From Ruminococcus sp. (GTDB lineage Bacteria; Bacillota; Clostridia; Oscillospirales; Acutalibacteraceae): a DNA stretch of 64,000 nucleotides. The DNA lies in contig JAFQDM010000025.1 of assembly GCA_017416065.1 (NCBI GenBank), positions 24,443-88,442 on the forward strand. Reading direction: 5' to 3'. Below, in pieces: positions 33,906-42,676 of this stretch (the first letter of the stretch is position 1; the number at the start of each line of letters is the position of its first letter). The position numbers and the translations under genes are program-made. The notes under the pieces are model-generated. The model saw nothing but the letters and a program-made list of their open reading frames with translations. It was not told the origin of the DNA and searched no databases.

Positions 33906-35120
33906 TTAAACCTCGGGGAAGAACTTATCGTGAAGAATGCGGACTGCCTTGTCTGCATACTCCTTGCGGATAAGAACGGAGATCTTGATCTCGCTTGTGG
34001 AGATCATGTGGATGTTGATGTTTGCATCAAACAGAGCCTCAAACATATCAGTTGCAACTCCTGCGTGGCTCTCCATACCTGAGCCAACGATGGAAACCTT
34101 TGCAACGTTGTCGTTCATGGAGATGTTTACGCCCTCATAGCGAGAAAGGAACTTCTCTGTGAGCAGGTCAACTGCTGCCTGACCGTTGTCCTTGTTAACA
34201 GTGAAGGAAATATCCTTTGTCTTGTCTCTGCCGATGGACTGAAGAATAATGTCAACGTTGATGTTCTTTGCAGAGAGGATAGAGAAAAGCTTAAATGCGA
34301 GACCGGGCTCGTCGGGAATATTTGTAACAGAAATACGAACTATGTCGTCATCCTTTGCAACGCCTGAGATAAGTAATTTTTCCATTTTAGTATGCTCCTT
34401 TACAATGGTTCCGGGTTTATTTGTAAGGCTTGAGAGTACCTCAAGCTCTATGCCGTATTTTTTAGCAAGTTCTACTGACCTGTTGTTGAGTACCTGTGCG
34501 CCCAGGGATGCAAGCTCCAGCATCTCGTCGTAAGAGATCTCGGGGAGTTTGCGTGCGCCGGGGACCTTTCTGGGGTCTGCTGTGTAAACACCCTCAACGT
34601 CGGTGTAGATCTGGCACAGGTCTGCGTGCATTGCTGCAGCAATTGCAACTGCGCTTGTGTCTGAGCCGCCGCGGCCGAGAGTAGTCACGTCGTCGTGCTT
34701 GTCAACACCCTGGAAGCCTGCCACAACAACGATGTTCTTCTTGGAGATCTCGTTTCTGATCCTTGTGGGGTCAACCTTCTTGATTCTTGCAGTTGTGTGG
34801 GAGGAGGTTGTTCTGAATCCTGCCTGCCATCCCAGCAGAGAAACTGCAGGGCATCCCATGCTCTGGATAGCCATTGCAAGCAAGGAGATGGATATCTGCT
34901 CACCTGCAGCAAGGAGCATATCTCTCTCACGCTCAGAAGCGTTCACGTCTATCTCCTTGTACTTTGCAATGAGGTCGTCTGTTGTGTCACCCTGTGCGGA
35001 TACAACAACCACAACATCATTGCCCTTCTTATAGCTTTCGGTTACGATTCTTGCCACGTTGCGGACACGGTCTGCATCTGCAACGGAGGAACCGCCGAAT
35101 TTCATTACGATTAAGCTCAT
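33906..35120 (-). CDS. lysC: Aspartate kinase
   Basis: A 404-residue kinase that commits aspartate to Lys, Thr and Met synthesis. Motifs: N-terminal VMKFGGSSVADA, GRGGSDTSAVAIA in the kinase core, and two ACT domains (about 265-400) for feedback inhibition. It follows hom on the same strand after 19 bp, forming an operon. Confidence 0.95.
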   Translation of the reverse strand: MSLIVMKFGGSSVADADRVRNVARIVTESYKKGNDVVVVVSAQGDTTDDLIAKYKEIDVNASERERDMLLAAGEQISISLLAMAIQSMGCPAVSLLGWQAGFRTTSSHTTARIKKVDPTRIRNEISKKNIVVVAGFQGVDKHDDVTTLGRGGSDTSAVAIAAAMHADLCQIYTDVEGVYTADPRKVPGARKLPEISYDEMLELASLGAQVLNNRSVELAKKYGIELEVLSSLTNKPGTIVKEHTKMEKLLISGVAKDDDIVRISVTNIPDEPGLAFKLFSILSAKNINVDIILQSIGRDKTKDISFTVNKDNGQAAVDLLTEKFLSRYEGVNISMNDNVAKVSIVGSGMESHAGVATDMFEALFDANINIHMISTSEIKISVLIRKEYADKAVRILHDKFFPEV

Positions 35121-35139
35121 GTGTTTCTACCTTTCTGTA

Positions 35140-36390
35140 TTATAGATTGCCGATTCTGATAGCAGAAGCTACCTTAATGCCTGCGCTCTCAAGCTCAGCC
35201 TGTGCCTTGAGAATGTCGCCGTAGGGCATTTCATTCTCTGTCACAAAGGCAAACTCAGAAGCATCTGCATCTGCTCTTGTAAGACGGGTAATACCGCCAA
35301 AAACATCCTGTGCTTTATTATATGCAGCGTCTGCATCCTGTGAGATACAGCGCAGATATATCTTAGTAAGTGACTCCTTGTAGTCTGCAATGCAATCCTC
35401 GCCCTTTGTGTCTACCCAGAAGAGGCGCTTTCTGGCCTTCAGGTGCTTGCAGCAATCCACCACGTCTGCCACAACTGCAGAGGCTGTGGGAAGCTTACCA
35501 GCGCCCTTGCCGTAGAACACAACGTCGCCTGTGCAGTCGCCGCGCACCATAATGCCGTTGAACACGTCGTTTATGTTTGCAAGCTGGCTTGTGCAGGGCA
35601 CAAACATGGGAGCAACCACAATATCCATAAGTCCGGACTCCAGAAGCTTACATTTGCCGATAAGCTTAACAACTCCGCCCCAGGATGCGGCATACTCAAC
35701 GTCCTCAAGGGCGATCTTCGTGATGCCCTCTGTATGTACGTTGTCAGGATAGATATGCTTGCCGTATGCAAGAGAAGCAAGAATACAGATCTTGCGGCAT
35801 GCATCGTGACCCTCAACGTCAGCCTCGGGATTACGCTCTGCGTAGCCCAGGTCCTGAGCCAGCTTCAGAGCCTCGTCAAAAGGCATATTCTCATTGATCA
35901 TCTTGGTCAGGATGAAGTTTGTGGTACCGTTGAGGATACCTGCGATCTCGTCTACCATATTGGCAACAAGGCACTGGTTGATGGGGCGCAGAATGGGAAT
36001 TCCGCCGCCAACGCTTGCCTCAAAGAGATAGTTTGCATTGTTGTCCTTTGCAAGCTGCAGCAGCTCTGCACCGTGACGTGCAACAAGCTCTTTGTTGGAG
36101 GTTACAACGCTCTTGCCCTCTGCAAGGCAGCGCTTTGTGAACTCATAGGCAGGGTTTACTCCGCCCATGGTCTCAATAACCACGCGAACCTCTCTGTCAC
36201 TTGCAATATCCTCGAAGTCCTTTGTGAATCTGTCAGCAAGAGGACTCTCGGGGAATTCTCTTAGATCGAGAATATGTTTGAGATAGATCTCTTCGCCAAT
36301 AGAGGAGAAGAGCTTCTGTTTATGGGTTGTGAGTATTTCGGCTACACCTGAGCCTACCACTCCGTGTCCCATTAATGCTACTGAAATCAT
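35140..36390 (-). CDS. hom: Homoserine dehydrogenase
   Basis: A 416-residue enzyme. NAD(P)-binding MGHGVVGSGVAEIL, catalytic GILNGTTNFILTKM and NPEADVEGHDACRK signatures, and a C-terminal ACT domain (about 335-410). It lies upstream of lysC, so the two shared steps of the aspartate pathway are coexpressed. Confidence 0.95.
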   Translation of the reverse strand: MISVALMGHGVVGSGVAEILTTHKQKLFSSIGEEIYLKHILDLREFPESPLADRFTKDFEDIASDREVRVVIETMGGVNPAYEFTKRCLAEGKSVVTSNKELVARHGAELLQLAKDNNANYLFEASVGGGIPILRPINQCLVANMVDEIAGILNGTTNFILTKMINENMPFDEALKLAQDLGYAERNPEADVEGHDACRKICILASLAYGKHIYPDNVHTEGITKIALEDVEYAASWGGVVKLIGKCKLLESGLMDIVVAPMFVPCTSQLANINDVFNGIMVRGDCTGDVVFYGKGAGKLPTASAVVADVVDCCKHLKARKRLFWVDTKGEDCIADYKESLTKIYLRCISQDADAAYNKAQDVFGGITRLTRADADASEFAFVTENEMPYGDILKAQAELESAGIKVASAIRIGNL

Positions 36391-36469
36391 CGTTTGTACC
36401 CCTTTATTATAGCATTTTCAAAATTTATTGTTGCCGATCAAAAAGCCAATGCCTCGATCGGGAGAAAAC

Positions 36470-38782
36470 TTATTGTCCCGTAAATCCTTCTACGGGGTCT
36501 GTTGTTCCCGCCTCTATGGAATCAGAGGGCACGGTGGGAATGTCAATTGCAATACCGATGGTTGCCTGAGTGGCAGTTTCCGTAGACTCTGTGGAGCCTG
36601 TGGTGCCTGTGGGAGCCGTAGTCTCGTCTTCGTCAGAGCTGATATTGGGCCCTGCATGAGATACACAGTCAGAGGGGAGCCTGTCGCTGTCGTACCAACC
36701 CCATCTTGTATCCTTGCAGATATCTGTTGCAAGCTTGCCTGTGTGTGTGCAGTACTCCAGGTATTCAATGCCTGAAGAAAGGTCAAACTCCTTGTACTCC
36801 TTATCCTCAAGGTATCTTGACATTACGTCAGAGAAGGTATCTGCCGCAACCATGGTACCGGGTGACCAGATTCGCTCGGGATCGTCAAAACCCGTCCACA
36901 CCGCAAGGGTGGCATAGGGTGAGCCTCCGCAGAACCAGCTGTCCTTGTCGTCGTTGGTTGTACCTGTTTTACCTGCGATCTCCCAGCCGTAAACGTTAGC
37001 ATAGGCGGCTGTGGTGTGCATACAGTTCTCAACGTTGTATTTAAGCAAACGATTCATAATGGATGCCGTATCCGAAGAATAGACCTGAACGGGAATATTG
37101 TTGCGGTTATCAATCAGCACCTTATCGTTTCTGTCTGTTACATAATAATAGGTATAGGGCTTGTAGTAAAGTCCGCCGTTGCCGATGTAGGTGTAAGCCG
37201 CCGCCATCTCGCGAACTGTAACTCCGCCATTCATTCCTCCAAGGGAGAATGCGGCAATTGAGTATCTGTCCTCGTCAACGTTAAGGTTATCAAAGCCCAT
37301 ATATGCAGTTGCGTGGTCATATGCGGCAGTTGCACCGCCAATCATTTCAATGGTATTAGCGGCACAGCGGTTGGAGGACCACTCAATGGCATCCACCAGG
37401 AAGAGTCCGTGCTTATGCTCTGTTGCATACCAGTTGTTGGGGCCCAAAGTGCCGTCTGAGTAAACCCAGCTCTCAAGAGGCTGGTCAGAAACTGCAGAGG
37501 ACCAATGAAGCTGGCCGTTGTCCACCGCCTTGGCGTAAGCCACAACGGGCTTTATGGATGAACCGGGCTGAAGTACTGACATGGTTGCTCTGTCAAACAC
37601 CAGGTTTCCGTCCTTGGGGTTGGAGCTTCCCACGGTGGCAATAACTCTGCCCGTGTAATCCATCAGGGTCATACCTATCTCAAGCTCGGGATTGTTGGTT
37701 TTATCAATATCCCTTGCCTCTTCCTCAATCATCTTCTGAGCATCCAGGTCCATAGCACAGTAGATCTTCAGTCCTTCGCTGTAGATCTTATCAAGTGCGG
37801 CGGATTCGCTGATATTGTAGTAGGCTGCAAGGTCACGGCTCAGATCAAACACCATCTCGTCAAAATACCAGTTCTGGATGTTTACGGGAGTATCGTCATC
37901 AGAATCGTCGGAATATTCACGGAAGGTCATATTCTTCGATTCTTCCATAGCCTGCTCATATTCCTCGTCTGTGATCTTCTCCTGCTGATGCATGGCAAAG
38001 AGCACATCCTCACGGCGGATGTAGTTATTTTCGGGATAAATGAGGGGATCCCACTTTGAGGGATTCTGGGTAATACCCGCAATAGCGGCACATTCTGCAA
38101 TGGAGCAATCGCCGATATCCTTACCAAAATATCTCTGGGCAGCAGCCTGAACTCCCTGGCAGCTTCCGCCGAAGTTTACAACGTTCAGATAAGCCTCAAT
38201 TATCTCATCCTTGGTGTATTCTTTTTCAACCTTCAGAGCCTTAACTATCTCTCTGATCTTTCTGTTAATGCTTACCTCGTCATCCTCTGTCAGGTTCTTG
38301 ATAAGCTGCTGGGTCAGAGTAGATGCACCAAAGGAGTCGTCTCCTCCTGCAAGGTTCAGCATAGCCTCGCCGGTTCTCAGCCAGTCAACGCCCTTGTGGT
38401 CATAGAATCTCTTATCCTCAATGGCAATGATGGCGTCAGGCATAGCCTTGGGCATCTGGTTATAGTCCACCCAAACACGGTTTTCCGTTCCGTACAGGGT
38501 CTGATATTCATAGAATTCATCCGTTTCGGGATCCTGCACGTAGACAAAGCTTGAAAGATTCAGGGAACGGGCATCAAGGTCAATACCCGAGGGCTGAGCT
38601 GCCAAGTCCATCACATAGAACAGAACGTTAAAGCAAACAATTACACCTGCAACAAAAAACACAAGCAGCAAGGTAAGCAATGCTTTAAGCAGCCCAAATC
38701 CCACAGACTTTAAAATCCCGGGAACAACACTGCTCTGTGCTTCATCCTTTGCACGGTAATTGCTTATGTCGGTTTTACGCAT
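36470..38782 (-). CDS. Class A penicillin-binding protein (transglycosylase/transpeptidase)
   Basis: A 770-residue peptidoglycan synthase with one N-terminal membrane segment (about 34-56). The glycosyltransferase domain has EDKRFYDHKGVD and GASTLTQQLIKNL. The transpeptidase domain has the SxxK serine in PGSSIKP, SSN and KTGTTNDD. The C-terminus is a Thr/Glu-rich tail. It resembles PBP1A/1F. Promoter DNA is shared with the divergent BofC-like gene. Confidence 0.94.
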   Translation of the reverse strand: MRKTDISNYRAKDEAQSSVVPGILKSVGFGLLKALLTLLLVFFVAGVIVCFNVLFYVMDLAAQPSGIDLDARSLNLSSFVYVQDPETDEFYEYQTLYGTENRVWVDYNQMPKAMPDAIIAIEDKRFYDHKGVDWLRTGEAMLNLAGGDDSFGASTLTQQLIKNLTEDDEVSINRKIREIVKALKVEKEYTKDEIIEAYLNVVNFGGSCQGVQAAAQRYFGKDIGDCSIAECAAIAGITQNPSKWDPLIYPENNYIRREDVLFAMHQQEKITDEEYEQAMEESKNMTFREYSDDSDDDTPVNIQNWYFDEMVFDLSRDLAAYYNISESAALDKIYSEGLKIYCAMDLDAQKMIEEEARDIDKTNNPELEIGMTLMDYTGRVIATVGSSNPKDGNLVFDRATMSVLQPGSSIKPVVAYAKAVDNGQLHWSSAVSDQPLESWVYSDGTLGPNNWYATEHKHGLFLVDAIEWSSNRCAANTIEMIGGATAAYDHATAYMGFDNLNVDEDRYSIAAFSLGGMNGGVTVREMAAAYTYIGNGGLYYKPYTYYYVTDRNDKVLIDNRNNIPVQVYSSDTASIMNRLLKYNVENCMHTTAAYANVYGWEIAGKTGTTNDDKDSWFCGGSPYATLAVWTGFDDPERIWSPGTMVAADTFSDVMSRYLEDKEYKEFDLSSGIEYLEYCTHTGKLATDICKDTRWGWYDSDRLPSDCVSHAGPNISSDEDETTAPTGTTGSTESTETATQATIGIAIDIPTVPSDSIEAGTTDPVEGFTGQ

Positions 38783-39035
38783 GTGAACATCCTCCTTTGA
38801 GAGTCATAGGAAGCGAACATCAATCTGCCTTCGGGCACAAATGCTCCGCATCAAAACACAGTTACATTGTTGCACATTAAGGCCGATTATAATCATACAT
38901 CTGCTATTATACCACCAAATATGGAAAAATTAAAGTTTTTTTAATATAAATATATATTTTCTTATAAACTGTCAGTATGCAGTATGAATATTACATCTTT
39001 TTTGTGAAAAAATAACGGCGAAGGTGTGATATTAT

Positions 39036-39368
39036 ATGAAACTGAATATAAAAAAACTGTTCTTCATTACGGCAATCACCGTGACCGCCTGTGTTTTAGC
39101 CTCAGGCGCCATAAAAGCAATCACAACTGAGCCTGAGAAAACTCCGCAAATCACCGCCTCTGAAGAAACAGAGCCTCAGAACACATACGTTCTCACTCAG
39201 AAGCACGGCAGAATAGTTGCCTACATCAAGGGTGTGGAGATTCCCTACATCGAGACCACCACCGCAGTAAACTCCCTGCCCTATGACGTACAGGAAAAGC
39301 TCAAAAAGGGAATAGAGTTCAATTCGCTCTCCGACCTCAAAGCCCTTATGAACGAATACTGCAGCTAA
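39036..39368 (+). CDS. BofC C-terminal domain-like sporulation protein
   Basis: A 110-residue exported or membrane-anchored protein with a hydrophobic N-terminus (residues 9-26) and a Thr/Glu-rich linker. The last 60 residues fit the BofC C-terminal domain: YVLTQKHGRIVAYIKG, LPYDVQEKLKKGIEFNS and a final helix. BofC checks pro-sigma-K processing in Bacillus; here only the domain is shared. The start has GAAGGTG upstream. Confidence 0.7.
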   Translation: MKLNIKKLFFITAITVTACVLASGAIKAITTEPEKTPQITASEETEPQNTYVLTQKHGRIVAYIKGVEIPYIETTTAVNSLPYDVQEKLKKGIEFNSLSDLKALMNEYCS

Positions 39369-39425
39369 AACCACAGCAAATATTTCCTGAATAAAAAGTC
39401 TCAGCGTGCACAAAATAACATTGCG

Positions 39426-39578
39426 ATGACAAAGAAGAAGTTCAAGTCTCGCAAGCCCGGCAAAAAGTCCGGGGCACAGCAAACCCAAAGGGTGTTCTTC
39501 AAAGAGATACAAAGCACAGGCAACCCTCATATATCAGGGGCAGACCTTATTTTGAAAATCATTCTGAGAATATGCTGA
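39426..39578 (+). CDS. Possible 50-residue basic small protein
   Basis: The frame starts TKKKFKSRKPGKKSGAQQT and ends LKIILRIC. It is strongly basic at its N-terminus and sits between the BofC-like gene and a strong terminator. No good ribosome binding site is seen, so it is a weak candidate. Confidence 0.25.
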   Translation: MTKKKFKSRKPGKKSGAQQTQRVFFKEIQSTGNPHISGADLILKIILRIC

Positions 39579-39612
39579 ACGTCACAGGTTTTTTGTCGGC
39601 AGACATAAAAGG

Positions 39613-39646
39613 TCCGTGCAGTCCATAGCGACTGCACGGATTTTTT
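39613..39646 (+). terminator. Terminator downstream of the BofC-like gene
   Basis: A perfect 11-bp stem TCCGTGCAGTC/GACTGCACGGA followed by six T, 245 bp after the BofC-like stop. Confidence 0.88.
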
Positions 39647-39729
39647 GAATAAATATGCCTGTTTCTGCATACAGGATAAAACTGCATACAATTGAAAAAA
39701 TTGCTTGTTATATAGAGTGTGTGCAATCA

Positions 39730-39736
39730 CATAATA
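39730..39736 (+). promoter_or_regulatory. Possible sigma-G -10 box for the SASP gene
   Basis: CATAATA matches the forespore sigma-G -10 pattern; a weak A/T-rich -35 candidate lies 17 bp upstream. It is expected for an SASP gene, but the distance to the ATG is 75 bp. Confidence 0.35.
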
Positions 39737-39811
39737 ATCTTGCGGCGAAAAAAAGTAACCGCAACAACTCAAACAGTAAATTAATAATCTTAAGAGAAGG
39801 AGAAGTAAAAA

Positions 39812-40003
39812 ATGTCTAAGAACAACATCGTAGTTCCCGAGGCAAAGGACGCACTTGAGCGCTTCAAGATGGAAGCAGCAGCAGAAGTAGGCGTAAACCT
39901 CAAGCAGGGCTACAACGGCGATCTCACATCCCGTCAGGCAGGTTCTGTCGGCGGTCAGATGGTTAAGAAAATGATCGAATCTTACGAGAGAGGCCTTAAG
40001 TAA
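39812..40003 (+). CDS. Alpha/beta-type small acid-soluble spore protein
   Basis: A 63-residue DNA-protecting spore protein. Start ATG at 39812 behind GAAGGAG. The family signatures are visible: ALERFKMEAAAEVGV (the cleavage site region for GPR is in this helix) and GYNGDLTSRQAGSVGGQMVKKMI. It is direct evidence that the organism forms spores. Its last codons lie in the first copy of a 134-bp direct repeat. Confidence 0.95.
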   Translation: MSKNNIVVPEAKDALERFKMEAAAEVGVNLKQGYNGDLTSRQAGSVGGQMVKKMIESYERGLK

Positions 40004-40121
40004 TAAGCCTCCTTATTACCCTCGCCAAACAGACGGTAAGTTCAAAAAGAAATAATTCCGATCTATCATAGATCAGACAAAAAGCCGCCGTATCAAAGCT
40101 GGTACGGCGGCTTCACTGCAT
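39988..40121. repeat. 134-bp direct repeat, copy 1 (SASP end plus terminator)
   Basis: It is identical to 41550-41683 at 132 of 134 positions with no gap. It covers the last SASP codons (RGLK and stop), the intergenic DNA and a hairpin AAGCCGCCGTA/TACGGCGGCTT (40082-40113) with a T-tract on the minus strand, which now terminates the HipA-like operon. Confidence 0.95.
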
Positions 40122-40137
40122 GTAAGCTCTTATATCC

Positions 40138-40956
40138 TCAATTAAGTTTCTGTCTGGATAAAATACATTCAACCACACGGTCTGTAATGATTCCGCGGTC
40201 ACGTGCGGCATAGTATTCAAGCATTGGAGCAAGTAATTCTTCTATTTCTGCTCTTGCAAACTTAGGCATTTTCAGTTGTCTGCCATAAAGTGCACGCGCG
40301 GTATTCATCTGACGGGTAAAGCTCGTGTTAAATGGACGTGCAACAATGTCTTTGATAAGTCCCTTGGGATCAATATCCATCGGAGAAAACTGAACATTAG
40401 ATAGTAATCCTGCTCCGTTATCAAAAATCGGGCAGTATTTGAATTTTCCGCCTTGTTCAATTACTGCTATGTTATTAAGATGGCGATCATCATTTAGAAA
40501 TAGAGCATCTACCTCAAAAAGCAATGTGAGATACTGCGGAAACTCTTTAAGCCCCGTATACTCGGCGGTTGCCTCTGCAAGATACTGAATACGCCTTTTG
40601 TCGCTACTAAGCCTTTCTAACTTATCTTTAAGTGAAGTGCCAAGCTGACGGGAAAACAGGTGGCTGAGCGTGATAATAGATTGACCGTCTTTCAAAAAGT
40701 TTTTGCTTGAGCAACCCGTTCTATCTCTACCATGAACATTCAGCCGTTCCATCTCATAGCGTGCAAAAGAAAACGGTGTATCGCTCTCAATATTACTTTT
40801 TTCAAGCAGTTTTGATATAATCGTCTCGGTTAATGCTTCATAGCCAAATTGATCTAGCTTATACCACTTATTCGTATCACTATCAAACCATTTTTCCTGA
40901 TTGCCTTTTGAAGAAGTTTCGGCAACCTTTTCATTGGTTACAAGTTTAACTATCAT
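40138..40956 (-). CDS. HipA-like serine/threonine kinase
   Basis: A 272-residue kinase of the HipA/CtkA-like fold, much shorter than E. coli HipA (440). It has catalytic NDDRHLNN (Asp and Asn), the metal-binding IFDNGAGL and an N-terminal nucleotide loop with Lys in KWYKLDQFGYE. It lacks the N-subdomain of full HipA; that part may be supplied by the partner gene, which overlaps it by 4 bp. Toxicity is inferred. The codons are AT-rich compared with the flanks. Confidence 0.82.
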   Translation of the reverse strand: MIVKLVTNEKVAETSSKGNQEKWFDSDTNKWYKLDQFGYEALTETIISKLLEKSNIESDTPFSFARYEMERLNVHGRDRTGCSSKNFLKDGQSIITLSHLFSRQLGTSLKDKLERLSSDKRRIQYLAEATAEYTGLKEFPQYLTLLFEVDALFLNDDRHLNNIAVIEQGGKFKYCPIFDNGAGLLSNVQFSPMDIDPKGLIKDIVARPFNTSFTRQMNTARALYGRQLKMPKFARAEIEELLAPMLEYYAARDRGIITDRVVECILSRQKLN

Positions 40957-41486
40957 TCAATCTCCTCCCAATTAAGCCATTGATTGTCTTCCGCCATTCT
41001 ACCGCTTGTTTTCTTGATGATCTCAAGTGGATCATATTCTTCCACACCGATCGTTTCAAGATATTCCCTGATACCGCTGCGACTTTGGGGTACACAACGT
41101 TCTTCTAAAAAACACTCAAAATCTTCCCAGGTCGGTGCCTCTTTTTTACCGAATGCGGTTTTTATAATATGCACAGTTGTGTTTTCCACAGACAAGGTTT
41201 CATCTGTAAAGTCAGCAATAATTTTAGTACACAGAACCTCTCCGTCATAAAACTCAAACTTCATAAGTTTATGTCCGAACGATTTCTTCTTTTCTAAAAA
41301 TTTGTCCATAGATAAATGCTGAGAAACAATGATCCTTTCACCGTCAAATGCCAATTCCATTTTAGAATCCTCAAGACCGAGTTCGGCAACCCATTTTGAA
41401 GGTAACGACACCTTATAGGTTTTTGAGTCTTTGCCCGCAGTGCCGCCCGCCTTGCCTACAATTAATTTCGCTATTCGCCTTTCCAT
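40953..41486 (-). CDS. AbrB/SpoVT-type domain protein, likely antitoxin partner
   Basis: A 177-residue protein encoded first in the pair. Residues 20-55 have the swapped-hairpin pattern YKVSLPSKWVAELGLEDSK. A middle region follows, then a C-terminal piece (about 130-177) with CVPQSRSGIREYLETIGVEEYDPLEIIKKTSGRM; similar tails occur in other HipA-linked proteins as I recall. Probable DNA binding and autoregulation. Confidence 0.7.
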   Translation of the reverse strand: MERRIAKLIVGKAGGTAGKDSKTYKVSLPSKWVAELGLEDSKMELAFDGERIIVSQHLSMDKFLEKKKSFGHKLMKFEFYDGEVLCTKIIADFTDETLSVENTTVHIIKTAFGKKEAPTWEDFECFLEERCVPQSRSGIREYLETIGVEEYDPLEIIKKTSGRMAEDNQWLNWEEIE

Positions 41487-41549
41487 ACTATCACCACAAG
41501 AATTATAGCATATTCGTAACGAATAGTCAAGGTTTTGCTTTTAAGATGT

Positions 41550-41683
41550 GAGAGGCCTTAAGTAATAAGCCTCATTATTACCCTCGCCAAACAGACGGTA
41601 AGTTCAAAAAGTAATAATTCCGATCTATCATAGATCAGACAAAAAGCCGCCGTATCAAAGCTGGTACGGCGGCTTCACTGCAT
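41550..41683. repeat. 134-bp direct repeat, copy 2
   Basis: The second copy of 39988-40121. It keeps the last SASP codons out of context and the hairpin at 41644-41675, which serves as terminator for the dCMP deaminase gene on the minus strand. Confidence 0.95.
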
Positions 41684-41725
41684 AAATATTTATATTTTAA
41701 TTTCAAAGCTCAGAGCAGATCAGGC

Positions 41726-42214
41726 TCAATACCCTGTTGCGGCTGTAAGGGACTCGTCGTTCTCTATCCATTCCTCAACGTAAAGGGCTGTGAACTTCTC
41801 CTTTGTGTTGCGGATAACAACTCTGGAGATGCCTGCGTTGATTATCATTCTCTTGCAAAGTGCGCAGGCAGATGCATTCTCAACGTAAGCGCCGGTCACC
41901 GCATCCTTGCCAACAAGGTAAAGCGTTGCGCCGATCATACGCTCACGTGAGGCGTGAATAATGGCATTCTGCTCAGCGTGCACACTGCGGCAGAGCTCAT
42001 AGCGTTCGCCTCTGGGAACGTTAAATTCCTCGCGCACACAGTGACCCAGGTCAATGCAGTTTTTTCTGCCTCTGGGAGCACCCACGTAGCCTGTGGATAC
42101 TATCTGGTCATTGTTCACTATGATTGCTCCGAAATTGCGCCTGAGGCAGGTGCCTCTCTCCAGAACAGTCTCTGCTATATCAAGATAATAGTTTTCCTTA
42201 TCAATGCGTACCAT
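41726..42214 (-). CDS. Deoxycytidylate deaminase (ComEB family)
   Basis: A 162-residue zinc deaminase converting dCMP to dUMP. Zinc and proton-shuttle motif HAEQNAI and the ACALCKRM Cys pair are present, with an N-terminal GAIIVNNDQIVSTGYVG strand. It is monocistronic. Confidence 0.93.
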   Translation of the reverse strand: MVRIDKENYYLDIAETVLERGTCLRRNFGAIIVNNDQIVSTGYVGAPRGRKNCIDLGHCVREEFNVPRGERYELCRSVHAEQNAIIHASRERMIGATLYLVGKDAVTGAYVENASACALCKRMIINAGISRVVIRNTKEKFTALYVEEWIENDESLTAATGY

Positions 42215-42323
42215 ATTGAGCCTCCTATAGACCTAAGCTATCATATTTACACTCTAATAATGATATATTTGAATGAGGTTGTCAAGTAAAATTTTCACCC
42301 GGAAGGATTTTCCTTTAAAAAGG

Positions 42324-42572
42324 TCACACCCTGCTTTTGTTTATAGCCTCAAGGCAATGTGCACAGATGTGCTTTTCTTTATATTCCGTCAGGCTTTCTT
42401 CACTTCCGCAAAAAGCACAAACCGCCTGATATCTGCGCATAATTATCCTGTCCTCTTCCGTAAAAAGCTCCAGGCATGAATCGTTGTGCAGATCAAGTGC
42501 ACGCCTGATTCTGACAGGGATAACGATTCGTCCCAGATTATCAACTCTTACAAGGTAACCTGCTGCTTTCAT
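42324..42572 (-). CDS. AbrB-family regulator with C-terminal zinc ribbon
   Basis: An 82-residue protein. Residues 1-50 form the AbrB/SpoVT DNA-binding fold (VRVDNLGRIVIPVRIRRALDL), and the last 30 residues hold two CxxC pairs (CAFCG, CAHCL), a zinc ribbon. Similar proteins regulate transition-state or sporulation genes; the spmAB genes start 105 bp away on the other strand. Confidence 0.88.
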   Translation of the reverse strand: MKAAGYLVRVDNLGRIVIPVRIRRALDLHNDSCLELFTEEDRIIMRRYQAVCAFCGSEESLTEYKEKHICAHCLEAINKSRV

Positions 42573-42676
42573 ATTCCATACCGCCCTTCTGTTTTGTACG
42601 ACTTTATTCTACCAAATACTGCCATATTTGTCAACACAATACACACCGAAGTTTTTTAAAAAAGGGGTAATTTAAA

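Larger units (their letters stand above)
40122..41549. mobile_element. 1.43-kb inserted two-gene module between direct repeats
   Basis: The segment between the two 134-bp repeats holds only the HipA-like kinase and its AbrB-like partner and a short promoter region. Removing it with one repeat restores a simple convergent SASP/dCMP deaminase junction with a shared terminator. No transposase or integrase is present. Confidence 0.7.

Noticed and set aside
33937-36264. Long plus-strand frames across lysC and hom
   Set aside because: They are mirror frames of well-recognised minus-strand enzymes, have no ribosome sites and no recognisable protein motifs.
41550-41570. A second, truncated SASP gene
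   Set aside because: Only the last few codons are present as part of the 134-bp repeat; nothing upstream matches the rest of the SASP gene, so it is not a gene or a true pseudogene.
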